62,223 bases of DNA from Clostridiales bacterium (lineage in GTDB: Bacteria; Bacillota; Clostridia; Oscillospirales; Oscillospiraceae): positions 1-62,223 of the forward strand of contig JAJBVG010000049.1 of NCBI GenBank assembly GCA_020859945.1, in the 5' to 3' direction. The position numbers were made by a program, and so were the translations under genes. The first letter of the stretch is position 1, and each line of letters begins with the position of its first letter. Shown piece by piece: positions 52,354-60,066 of the stretch. Under the pieces are notes generated by a model. That model saw only the letters and a list, made by a program, of their open reading frames with translations. It did not search any database and was not told where the DNA came from.

Positions 52354-53304
52354 ATGAAAAAGAAATCATCCTTGTTAGCTTTGTGCCTGGCCTTGTGTCT
52401 GGCCCTGACCGCCTGCGGCGGAACGCAAACCACCCAGAGCGAGGACGAGAGCGGCAGCGTCGCCCCGGACGCCAGCGCCTCCGCTGAGGCGGAACCCGAA
52501 GCGGACACTTCCACCACCGCCGCCTCCAGCGAGGGGTCGGAGTACACCAGCATCACCTTTGAGACGGTGGAAGGCTCCGTGACCGGCGACGACGGCAAAG
52601 AGATCGTGACCTATTCCTACCAGGTGCCCACCGTGACCCTGGCCGACAGCGCGGCACAGGCGGCGGTGCAGGAGGATTTGGACGCGGTGGTGGAGACCTT
52701 CGTGACCTACGTGCAGGGTGAATTTGCGACCCAGGCGAAGGAAGCCTATGCGACCTATTACGAGGGCACGGAGGACGGCTCTTTCGGTTTTTCCGACAAG
52801 TTGACCTTCACCCTGGCCCGGGTGGACGACGCGGTCATCAGCCTGGTCATTGACGAGGTGGGCTACTCCGGTGGTGCGCACGGCTGGGACACCCGCTATT
52901 GCCGGAATTACGACGCTCAGACCGGCGAGACCCTGACCTTCGACATGCTGGGCGAAAACTTCCGCTCCACGGCGGAGGAACTGGTGCTGGAAAGGGCCGC
53001 TGAAATGCAGGAGGAAGAGGAAATTTTCTTCGAGGACTACGCCACCTATATCCCCTTTGTGGTCTGCGACGGCACCGAGCTTTGCGCGGATGTCTACGCC
53101 CAGGTCTACCCTGACCTGTACGGCGCGGACAGCTCGGAGGAGGCCCCAGAGGGGACGCTGGAACCCACCTACTACCTGACCCAGGAGGGCGTCACCTTCC
53201 TGTCCGGCGAGTACGTCATGCAGCCCTACGCGGGGGGCATCGTGGAGTTTGTCTTTTTGTATGATGAGCTGATCGACGTGATGAACAGCCAGTATATGCT
53301 GTAA
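52354..53304 (+). CDS. DUF3298-type lipoprotein (RsiV/PdaC-like)
   Basis: The 316-residue protein has a lipoprotein signal (LALCLALTACGG), an acidic low-complexity linker (about 25-60) and a domain with YSYQVPTVTLAD, VGYSGGAHGWDTRYCRNYDAQTGE and a late EYVMQPYAGGIVEFVFLY. The SGGAHG...NYDAQTG pattern is that of DUF4163/DUF3298 proteins, which include lysozyme-binding anti-sigma factors and PdaC. No sigma factor is adjacent. ATG 52354 has AAGGAGGGG upstream. Confidence 0.86.
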   Translation: MKKKSSLLALCLALCLALTACGGTQTTQSEDESGSVAPDASASAEAEPEADTSTTAASSEGSEYTSITFETVEGSVTGDDGKEIVTYSYQVPTVTLADSAAQAAVQEDLDAVVETFVTYVQGEFATQAKEAYATYYEGTEDGSFGFSDKLTFTLARVDDAVISLVIDEVGYSGGAHGWDTRYCRNYDAQTGETLTFDMLGENFRSTAEELVLERAAEMQEEEEIFFEDYATYIPFVVCDGTELCADVYAQVYPDLYGADSSEEAPEGTLEPTYYLTQEGVTFLSGEYVMQPYAGGIVEFVFLYDELIDVMNSQYML

Positions 53305-53315
53305 ACGAACAGAAA

Positions 53316-53364
53316 AGAACGCTCAGATACGGCGGGATTGCCTGCTATATTTGAGCGTTTTATT
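53316..53364. terminator. Terminator between the lipoprotein gene and thyX
   Basis: AACGCTCA and TGAGCGTT pair across a 26-nt loop, with TTTATTG following on the plus strand. Confidence 0.7.
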
Positions 53365-53417
53365 GTTTATAATTGTTTGATTTGAATTTGCGTTCGTTTC
53401 TGCGGGCCGCAGAACGC

Positions 53418-54194
53418 TCACAATTCCTCCTTCCAGGCGGCGTATTTCGCCTGGACTTCTTTTTGTTTGCCGCAGGACATCTTGCCCTCGGTGCAGTGGC
53501 CGCAGGCCACGCAGCTTGGCCCGGCGGCGGCGAAAATGGCCGGGGCCACCGGGTAGACCAGCTGGAACATCTTTTCGGCCAGGGCACGGATCTCCCACTG
53601 GGCGCGGTTGCAGCAGCGGAGTTTGAAGAAGTTCAGCAGGCTCCGGGCGTTCATGGTCATCACCAGCTTGGTTTCGCAGGCGTTGGGCAGCACGAACCGG
53701 GCGTCCTCGTTTGCCATTTTCTCCGCCTTCTGGTTGGCGGTTTTTTCGTCCATGCCTTGGGCCATCAGCTCGGCCTTGCGTCGGGCCTGGAGGCTGGAAG
53801 CCAGAGCCAGATATTCCTCCCCCTGCTTTTTCATGGCCTCCAGGAACAGTTCTTTGGAGGCCGGGTCCGCCTCAATCTCCGGCGGGATGACAAACTGAAA
53901 GTCGTCCAGGCGCACGTACCGCTGGCTCTGGACGGAGAAGGAGGCGATGCGGTGGCGGGTGATTTGGGCCAGCAGGCTCCGGGAGACCCCCTCCACGGCG
54001 AAGGTGAAGGAGACGTGTTCGATGGGGCTTTCGTGGCCCATGGAGGCCAGCATTTTGACAAATTTCGCGTTTTTCTCCGGGGTTTGGGCCTCTAACAGGG
54101 CGTCCACCCCCACGGCGGAGTAGCACAGCCGGGCGGCGGCGGCCACCACGCTTTCCGGGTCGGGGGTGTGGGCGATGAGTTTGACGTTTTGCAT
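53418..54194 (-). CDS. thyX: FAD-dependent thymidylate synthase
   Basis: The 258-residue enzyme makes dTMP with FAD and methylene-tetrahydrofolate. The ThyX motif RHR-x7-S is [17 protein letters not shown] (about 75-91). Later segments [20 protein letters not shown] and AQWEIRALA match the substrate site. It carries extra C-terminal cysteines ([16 protein letters not shown]) beyond the usual end, perhaps a metal site. Confidence 0.95.
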   Translation of the reverse strand: MQNVKLIAHTPDPESVVAAAARLCYSAVGVDALLEAQTPEKNAKFVKMLASMGHESPIEHVSFTFAVEGVSRSLLAQITRHRIASFSVQSQRYVRLDDFQFVIPPEIEADPASKELFLEAMKKQGEEYLALASSLQARRKAELMAQGMDEKTANQKAEKMANEDARFVLPNACETKLVMTMNARSLLNFFKLRCCNRAQWEIRALAEKMFQLVYPVAPAIFAAAGPSCVACGHCTEGKMSCGKQKEVQAKYAAWKEEL

Positions 54195-54391
54195 GGCAGG
54201 CGGTTCCTTTCTTTTTTGACTTCTGTCGCCATTATACTCCTTTCCCGGTCACAGGGAAAGGGGAAATTCACACAGAAACGGAGGCCCCTTCCCGTGAGAA
54301 TGACGGTGTACAAACCCGGCCCGAAGTGATATAATATTGCCCGTAAAATTTCAAAAAGCGCGCCGACAGGCGCTGGAAAGGACGATAGAAT

Positions 54392-55273
54392 ATGGCAGAC
54401 GAACTTGTACGGGTCATTACCAGCGACGGGGCGGTGATGGCCGCCGCCGTCTCCGGCCGGGAGATGGTGGCCGAGGTCCAGCGCATCCACGGGACCTCCT
54501 CCGTGGCAACGGCGGCGCTGGGGCGGACGCTGCTGGCGGCGTCCATGATGGGCAATCAGATGAAGAGCGCGGACAACTCCGTCACCATCCAAATTCGCGG
54601 CAGCGGCCCCATCGGGCAAATTACCTGCGTCGCCGGGGCGGACGGATACGTCCGGGGCTGTGTCAGCGACCCCAGGGTGTACCTGCCCCCCAGGGAGGAT
54701 GGCAAGCTGGACGTGGGCGGGGCCGTGGGTACCGACGGCAGCCTGACCGTCATCAAGGACCTGGGCATGAAAGAGCCGTATGTGGGTTCCGTCCCCCTGG
54801 TCAGCGGCGAAATCGCCGAGGACGTCACCGCCTACTACGCCGCCAGCGAGCAGACCCCCACCGCCTGCGCCCTGGGGGTGCTGGTAGATTCCCGCGACCA
54901 GCACGTTTACGCCGCGGGGGGCTTTCTGGTGCAGCTGCTGCCCGGCGCGGACGACGCGGCCATCGACAAGGTGGAGCGGGGCATTGAAAAGCTGGGCTAT
55001 GTGACCCGCCACTTCGAGGAAGGGGAGACCCCGCTGGAGCTGGTGATGGAGGCTTTGAGCGAATTTGAGGTGGAAGTGCTGGAGACCATCCCCGTGGGCT
55101 ACCGGTGTACGTGCAGTAAGGAGCGGTTTGGCCGGGCGCTGCTCACCCTGGGCCGGGACGAGCTGACCAGCATCGTCAAAGAGCAGGGCGGCGCGGAGAT
55201 CAAGTGCCGGTTCTGCAACGAGGTGTACCGGTTCTCCAAAGAGGAGCTGGAGGAGATGATTGAAAGTCTCTGA
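54392..55273 (+). CDS. hslO: Redox-regulated chaperone Hsp33
   Basis: The 293-residue protein has the Hsp33 core (GTSSVATAALGRTLLAASMMG, GPIGQITCVAGADGYVRG) and the C-terminal zinc/redox switch with CxC in YRCTCSKERF (about 237) and CxxC in KCRFCNEVYRF (about 270). On oxidation the switch unfolds and activates holdase function. A TATAAT lies about 60 bp upstream without a good -35. Confidence 0.96.
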   Translation: MADELVRVITSDGAVMAAAVSGREMVAEVQRIHGTSSVATAALGRTLLAASMMGNQMKSADNSVTIQIRGSGPIGQITCVAGADGYVRGCVSDPRVYLPPREDGKLDVGGAVGTDGSLTVIKDLGMKEPYVGSVPLVSGEIAEDVTAYYAASEQTPTACALGVLVDSRDQHVYAAGGFLVQLLPGADDAAIDKVERGIEKLGYVTRHFEEGETPLELVMEALSEFEVEVLETIPVGYRCTCSKERFGRALLTLGRDELTSIVKEQGGAEIKCRFCNEVYRFSKEELEEMIESL

Positions 55274-55344
55274 GTTCCGCCTGCAAGAAAAGACCGCAAT
55301 TTGTTGAGCAGATATACGCACGATTCTGCTTTTTCTACAATGGG

Positions 55345-55412
55345 TGTAGGGGCGGCCCTCGGCCGCCCGCGAGAACCATCTGCGTAGTTCGGGCGGCCAG
55401 GGGCCGCCCCTA
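55345..55412. repeat. Palindromic TGTAGGGGCGGCC element
   Basis: TGTAGGGGCGGCC and GGGGCCGCCCCTATA are inverted ends around a 20-bp core, in the hslO-dapL gap (55274-55569), which otherwise holds only the dapL promoter. Confidence 0.86.
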
Positions 55413-55510
55413 TAGAACTTGGATAAAACTGGCACAGCCGATTCAAAGGGAGAACCAAGCATTAAACCCCTTCCCCCGCCGCAAAATTTCCCCGAATTTC
55501 CCCCAGCTTC

Positions 55511-55539
55511 TTGCAAAGGGGGAAAGAATTTGCTAAGAT
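55511..55539 (+). promoter_or_regulatory. dapL promoter
   Basis: TTGCAA, 17 bases and TAAGAT, 31 bp before the ATG. Confidence 0.8.
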
Positions 55540-55569
55540 GAAAACAGAACACATTGAGGAGGCCCACTT

Positions 55570-56787
55570 ATGTTTGAAGTAAACCAAAATTACGCGAAAC
55601 TGCCTGGCAGCTACCTGTTCGCCAACATTGGCCGCAAGGTCAGCGCATATACCACCGCCAACCCCGACAAAAAGATCATCCGCCTGGGCATCGGCGACGT
55701 GACCCAGCCCCTGACCCCCACCGTGGTCCAGGCGCTGAAGGACGCCTCAGAGGAAATGGCTCACGCCGAGACCTTCCACGGCTACCCCGACTACGAGGGC
55801 GCGGCCTTTCTGCGCAAAGCCATTGTGGAGGGGGATTTCCAGCCCCTGGGTGTGGACATCGGCATGGACGAGATTTTCGTCAACGACGGCGCGAAGAGCG
55901 ACAGCTCCGACCTGAGCGACATTTTCAGCCTGAACAACAAGGTGGCGGTCTGCGACCCGGTGTATCCCGTCTATGTGAACACCAACGCCATGTGTGGCCG
56001 CGCCGGGGACTACGACGCCGCCACCGAGCGGTGGAGCAACGTCATCTATATGCCCTGCACCGAGGGGAACGGGTTCCTGCCGGAGTTGCCCACGGAGACG
56101 CCGGACATCATCTATCTGTGCTTCCCCAACAACCCCACCGGTATGGCCATCACCCGGGACCAGCTCCAGGTGTGGGTGGACTACGCCCGCAAGGTGGGCG
56201 CGGTCATCATCTACGACAACGCTTACGAAGCCTATATCACCGAGGACGACGTGCCCCACTCCATCTATGAGTGCGCTGGCGCGCAGGAGTGCGCCATTGA
56301 GATGCGCAGCTTCTCCAAGAACGCCGGGTTCACCGGCGTCCGCCTGGGCTATACCGTGGTGCCCAAGGCCCTCAAGAGCAGCGACGGTATCTCCCTGAAC
56401 AGCATGTGGGCCACGCACCAGGAGATGAAGTTCAACGGCGTTTCCTATATCATCCAGAAGGCCGGCGAAGCCGTCTACACCCCCCAGGGCCGGGCCGAGA
56501 CCCGCCAGCTGGTGGCCTTCTACCAGAAGAACGCCGCCGCCATCCTCAGCGGCCTGACTGAGGCGGGTTACACCTGCTACGGCGGCGTCAACTCCCCCTA
56601 TATCTGGCTGAAAACCCCCAACGGCATGGGCAGCTGGGAGTTCTTCGACTTCCTGCTGAACACCGCCAACGTGGTGGGCACCCCCGGCTCCGGCTTCGGC
56701 CCCAGCGGTGAGGGCTTCTTCCGCCTGACCGCCTTCGGCAGCTACGAGAACATTTTGGAGGCCCTGGACCGCATCAAGAAGATTTAA
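55570..56787 (+). CDS. dapL: LL-diaminopimelate aminotransferase
   Basis: The 405-residue PLP enzyme converts tetrahydrodipicolinate directly to LL-diaminopimelate for lysine and peptidoglycan. DapL hallmarks are the start NQNYAKLPGSYLFANI, IIRLGIGDVTQPLTP, NDGAKSDSSDLSDIF, CFPNNPTGMAITR and the PLP lysine in RSFSKNAGFTGVRLGY (about 255). TTGAGGAGG precedes the ATG. DapL is common in Clostridia that lack the succinylase route. Confidence 0.97.
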   Translation: MFEVNQNYAKLPGSYLFANIGRKVSAYTTANPDKKIIRLGIGDVTQPLTPTVVQALKDASEEMAHAETFHGYPDYEGAAFLRKAIVEGDFQPLGVDIGMDEIFVNDGAKSDSSDLSDIFSLNNKVAVCDPVYPVYVNTNAMCGRAGDYDAATERWSNVIYMPCTEGNGFLPELPTETPDIIYLCFPNNPTGMAITRDQLQVWVDYARKVGAVIIYDNAYEAYITEDDVPHSIYECAGAQECAIEMRSFSKNAGFTGVRLGYTVVPKALKSSDGISLNSMWATHQEMKFNGVSYIIQKAGEAVYTPQGRAETRQLVAFYQKNAAAILSGLTEAGYTCYGGVNSPYIWLKTPNGMGSWEFFDFLLNTANVVGTPGSGFGPSGEGFFRLTAFGSYENILEALDRIKKI

Positions 56788-56813
56788 GACACATCAATTC
56801 TGTATAAAAATGG

Positions 56814-56843
56814 CCGGACACCGCAGCGTGTCCGGTCTTTTTT
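56814..56843 (+). terminator. dapL terminator
   Basis: CCGGACAC, loop CGCAGC and GTGTCCGG, followed by TCTTTTTT. Confidence 0.95.
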
Positions 56844-56904
56844 GCGCTCAATGGCGCACGTCCTTTTTTTGAAGGATATTGTGTTTTGTAAGCGGCCACC
56901 TCTC

Positions 56905-56962
56905 TTGCCTTCCCTGAAAGGGGAGGAGGGCCGCCGCCTTTAGGCGGTGGCGGAGGGGTTTG
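56905..56962. repeat. GC-rich hairpin repeat
   Basis: CTTCCCTGAAAGGGGAG followed by GCCGCCGCCTTTAGGCGGTGGCG and GGAGGGGTTT; nearly identical to 9.83-9.89 and 48.85-48.90 kb. Confidence 0.85.
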
Positions 56963-56965
56963 CCC

Positions 56966-57463
56966 TTACAGCCCAAACATCTCCCGGCAGAAGGTTTTCC
57001 CCGTCTCGGTGCGGAAAATCTTCGCATACGCCGCCTCCGCGGCGGCTTTGGAGGCGTTGTCCTCGAACAGGTTCACCAGAAAATCCGCCTCCACCAAAAT
57101 CTGATAGTCCAGACCGTCGATGTTGGTGTAGGTGTGGTGATGACCCACCAGGTAGCACACCCGGCGGATGACCGGCCCCTCAAAGCCCAACTCCCCCAGC
57201 AGTTTCTCCGCCTGGGCGGGGCCAAGTTCCTCCTGATACGGCCCGGCGGAGCTGCCGTACTGGGCCTCGGCGGGCTTGATGCCGATGTCGTGGACGTAGG
57301 CCGCGGCCTCCAGGGTGAACAGTGCGGCCTCGTCCATGCCCTCCGCCCGGCCAATGAGACGGCTGAAAGCATGGACCTTCATAAAGTGCTGGATGCGCAG
57401 GGGGTCGCCAGCGTAATAGGAAATCATTGCCGCCGCCAAGCGGTCCAGTTGCGTGTCTGCCAT
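56966..57463 (-). CDS. HD-domain phosphohydrolase
   Basis: The 165-residue protein has the HD pattern: His in DPLRIQHFMKVHAF, the HD pair in AAAYVHDIGIKPAE (about 57) and His-His in LVGHHHTYTNIDGLD (about 105), with a later Asp in VEADFLVNL. It resembles small metal-dependent HD hydrolases acting on phosphoesters. It is divergent from the exported protein gene. The substrate is unknown. Confidence 0.85.
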   Translation of the reverse strand: MADTQLDRLAAAMISYYAGDPLRIQHFMKVHAFSRLIGRAEGMDEAALFTLEAAAYVHDIGIKPAEAQYGSSAGPYQEELGPAQAEKLLGELGFEGPVIRRVCYLVGHHHTYTNIDGLDYQILVEADFLVNLFEDNASKAAAEAAYAKIFRTETGKTFCREMFGL

Positions 57464-57510
57464 AAAAATTTCATTCCTTTCGTCTGTGCCTCGATGGAAA
57501 AAACGGAAAA

Positions 57511-57574
57511 TCTATCATTTTGTTATTGTTTGTAACCATTTGTTGTTGCATAGCACCGTCGTTTCATGTAAAAT
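57511..57574 (+). promoter_or_regulatory. Promoter with 10-bp direct repeats
   Basis: TATCATTTTG, TTATTGTTTG and TAACCATTTG repeat every 10 bp and run up to the -35 box TTGCAT (57546); TAAAAT follows after 17 bases. The last repeat and the GTTG that follows match 52281-52295. Confidence 0.68.
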
Positions 57575-57617
57575 ACTAATATCTATGGTTATGCCTTGCA
57601 AAAAGGAGCTGATTTGC

Positions 57618-58259
57618 GTGACACGGCGTGCCGCAATTTTTGCAGTGATTCTTGCGCTCGTCATCGGGCTGGCCGCCGGTTGTGTTTTGTGGGGCTTGTT
57701 TTTTCCCGGCAGCGAGGGATTTTCGGCGTTTCAGTCCGACTCAAGTGAAACCGGCAGCGGCAGCAGCACAGCGCTGCTCTGTGCCGCCATGGACGTGCTG
57801 GACGCGCTGAACAGTCAGGACACTTCCGCCCTGTCCGACTGGGCGGACCCGGAGGTGGGTGTGACCTTTACCCCTTATTCCACGGTGGATTTTTCCACCG
57901 ACGTGACCCTCACCGCCAAGGAGTTGAAAAACGCTGGGTCTGAGACCACCAGCTACGTCTGGGGAGTCAGCCTGGGGGACGGGGAGCCCATGAAGATGAC
58001 CGTGACGGAATTTCTCTCTGATTTTCTGTGGGATGCGGATTACACCGCCTGTCCCTCCTTTGGGGTGGACACCGTCCTCTACACCGGCAACGCCCAGGAG
58101 AACGTGACGGAGGCGTATCCCGACTGCCGCTTTGTGGACTGCTATCTGCCCGGCCAGGGGGACGACAACCTGGACTGGTCGGCGCTGAAGCTGGTGTTTC
58201 TCTGGCGGGGCGACGGTTGGTATCTGCGGGGGATCATTCACAGCCAGGCCACGGCGTAA
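57618..58259 (+). CDS. Exported or membrane-anchored protein, unknown
   Basis: The 213-residue protein has an N-terminal membrane segment (AAIFAVILALVIGLAAGCVLWGLFF), a Ser/Gly-rich linker and an extracytoplasmic domain of about 150 residues (MDVLDALNSQDTSALSDWADPEVGVTF; WRGDGWYLRGIIHSQ) with the feel of an NTF2-like or lumazine-binding-like fold. The start is GTG 57618, 9 bp after AAAAGGAG; ATG codons upstream lie before this site. No named family is recognised. It may share a regulator with the lipoprotein at 52.4 kb. Confidence 0.75.
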   Translation: MTRRAAIFAVILALVIGLAAGCVLWGLFFPGSEGFSAFQSDSSETGSGSSTALLCAAMDVLDALNSQDTSALSDWADPEVGVTFTPYSTVDFSTDVTLTAKELKNAGSETTSYVWGVSLGDGEPMKMTVTEFLSDFLWDADYTACPSFGVDTVLYTGNAQENVTEAYPDCRFVDCYLPGQGDDNLDWSALKLVFLWRGDGWYLRGIIHSQATA

Positions 58260-58287
58260 CCCAATTTGAACTAATAGGAGGCAACCT

Positions 58288-58710
58288 ATGCCCTGTCCCA
58301 ACTGCGGCGGGTGCGGCAACCCCACGCCCCTGACCGAACCGGAGCGTCAGCTGCTGGATCAATTGGCCCAAACCGCCTTTCTTCCGGTGGCCCGGTTCCT
58401 GCTGCGCAGCCCGGAAAACCCGGAGATGTCCTTCGTTATGTCCGCGCCGGTCTACCTCACTGGACCGGAGACCACCCAGGAGGAACTGCGCGAGGCAGGG
58501 ACCGCTCTGCTCCAGCTCCAGCGGCGGGGGTTTCTCACCCTGGACTACGGCGTTCCCCTCTCCGGTTTCGACTATGCCGCCTGGGAGCGCTCCGACCTCT
58601 ACCGGCAGTTCGCTCAGTCCGTCACCACGCCCGGCGCGGAGCCTCAGCTGGAACCGGGCAGCGCCGCCCTGACCCTCCAGGGCCAGGAGGCCATCGACGA
58701 AGGGGAATAG
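58288..58710 (+). CDS. Hypothetical protein with N-terminal Cys cluster
   Basis: The 140-residue protein begins MPCPNCGGCGNPTPLTEPE (three Cys) and continues as a helical domain (PERQLLDQLAQTAFLPVARFLL; EELREAGTALLQLQRRGFLTLDYG) that looks like a winged-helix or wHTH-like fold. AGGAGG precedes the ATG. It follows the exported protein gene by 28 bp and may be in its operon. Function unknown. Confidence 0.72.
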   Translation: MPCPNCGGCGNPTPLTEPERQLLDQLAQTAFLPVARFLLRSPENPEMSFVMSAPVYLTGPETTQEELREAGTALLQLQRRGFLTLDYGVPLSGFDYAAWERSDLYRQFAQSVTTPGAEPQLEPGSAALTLQGQEAIDEGE

Positions 58711-58743
58711 TACAACTTTTCCACAAAGAATATCATTCGATAA

Positions 58744-58845
58744 CTGACCACCCCTCTCGCCTCCGCCGTCAAGCGGCACTTCCGCTGCGCTCCCTGCCCT
58801 GAAAGGGGAGGGGGACCATGCGAAGCATGGTGGAGGGGTTTCCCG
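58744..58845. repeat. GC-rich hairpin mosaic
   Basis: Modules AGCGGCACTTCCG, CCCTGAAAGGGGAGGGG and CATGCGAAGCATGG recur here, the last also in the 6.65-kb copy. Confidence 0.82.
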
Positions 58846-58907
58846 GCCGGATAATCGAAAGGCTGATTAAAAGGGATAACCGCACAACCAAGTTTCAACC
58901 GCATATT

Positions 58908-58937
58908 TCCCCGGAGGCGCCGCCTCCGGGGATTTTT
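58908..58937. terminator. Terminator between convergent genes
   Basis: TCCCCGGAGG and CCTCCGGGGA, loop CGCCG, then TTTTG on the plus strand. Confidence 0.88.
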
Positions 58938-58946
58938 GCGCGTTTT

Positions 58947-59615
58947 TTACCGCTGGGGGACCACCACGCCGCCGGTTTTGTAGATGCTCTTGGGCGGCAC
59001 CACGCCCCGGACGCAGGACAGGGGGTAGATGTGGCTGCCCCGGCCAATGACGGTGCCGGGATTCAACACGGAGTTGCACCCCACCTCTACGTGGTCGCCC
59101 AGCATAGCCCCGAACTTCTTCCGGCCGGTCGCCCAGCGCTGTTCCCCGGCCTTGACCACCACTAGGGTCTTGTCGCTCTTGACGTTGCTGGTGATGGACC
59201 CGGCTCCCATGTGGGAGTAGTAGCCCAGGATGCTGTCCCCCACGTAGTTGTAATGGGGGGTCTGCACGTGGTCAAAGAGGATGACGTTTTTCAGCTCCAC
59301 AGAGTTGCCCACTACGCAGTCCTCGCCCACCAGGGCGTTGCCCCGGACAAAGGCCCCGTGGCGCACCTCGGTGTTTTTGCCGATGATGCAGTTTTTGCCC
59401 AGATAGGCGGTGGGGGCGACGGTGGCGCTGCGGGCCACCCACACACCCTCGGACACCTGCTGGTACTCCGCCGGGTCCAGCTGGGGACCCAGGGCGGCGA
59501 TCAGCGCGCCGATGCCGTCCAGCGCCTCCCAGGGGTAGGTGAACTGGCGCAGGTAGTCCCCCGCCAGAGTGTGGTTCAGGTCATAAAGGTCTTTGATTTG
59601 AATGGCTTCCATCAT
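58947..59615 (-). CDS. Left-handed beta-helix acyl/nucleotidyltransferase-like protein
   Basis: The 222-residue protein has hexapeptide repeats (SATVAPTAYLGKNCIIGKNTEV and continuing) that form a left-handed beta helix, like the C-terminal half of GlmU and related sugar-nucleotide enzymes, with GAGSITSNVKSDK typical of that group. There is no N-terminal nucleotidyltransferase domain, only a helical segment (LYDLNHTLAGDYLRQF). It may act as an acyltransferase or a GlmU-like partner. ATG 59615 has AAAGGAT upstream; the next codon is also ATG. Confidence 0.85.
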   Translation of the reverse strand: MMEAIQIKDLYDLNHTLAGDYLRQFTYPWEALDGIGALIAALGPQLDPAEYQQVSEGVWVARSATVAPTAYLGKNCIIGKNTEVRHGAFVRGNALVGEDCVVGNSVELKNVILFDHVQTPHYNYVGDSILGYYSHMGAGSITSNVKSDKTLVVVKAGEQRWATGRKKFGAMLGDHVEVGCNSVLNPGTVIGRGSHIYPLSCVRGVVPPKSIYKTGGVVVPQR

Positions 59616-59675
59616 TGTGACCCATCCTTTCTGACTGCCGCGGCATAGAGCCGCTGGCTGGTATTGTTCGATATT

Positions 59676-59705
59676 ATTATACAAAGAACTGCGCGGCCCC
59701 GTCAA
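59676..59705 (-). promoter_or_regulatory. Promoter of the beta-helix gene, overlapped by a hairpin
   Basis: TTGACG, 18 bases and TATAAT on the minus strand. GCGCGGCCCC/GGGGCCGCGC (59691-59715) covers the -35 region and could be an operator or a terminator for other transcription. Confidence 0.7.
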
Positions 59706-59854
59706 GGGGCCGCGCTTAGGTTGTCCAAAAAGTCGTTTTCAGCAGAATTAATTGTAACAGAAAGTTATAAAAGCCCTCCGCAGGAGTTTTGCCGCTTGCG
59801 GCAAAATAAAATGAAATTCGTGCTTTTAGCCGGGCGTGTACCGGCAAAAGCACA

Positions 59855-60025
59855 CAGGCAGGGAGGGGCAAAGCCCCGGAAGTGCCGCTTGACGGCGGAG
59901 GCCCCAAACGTGCGCGCTTGCGCGTGCGCTGCCGGGGCCGCATTTTCGACCAAAATCCGTGATTTTGGTCGAGAGCCTGTCCACGACAGGCTCAGGCGCG
60001 GCCCCGTCAAGAGGCCGCGCCGGTT
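59855..60025. repeat. Cluster of hairpins downstream of the BspA-like gene
   Basis: After a GC-rich mosaic module (about 59855-59900) come three perfect or near-perfect hairpins: GACCAAAATC/GATTTTGGTC (59949-59971), GAGCCTGTC/GACAGGCTC (59972-59992) and GCGCGGCC.../GGCCGCGC (59998-60022). The last resembles the hairpin at 59691-59715. No gene is seen in 59706-60066. Confidence 0.8.
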
Positions 60026-60066
60026 TCAATTGGGTATCAGATGTTCAAATCAGAGGAAAGGACTGC

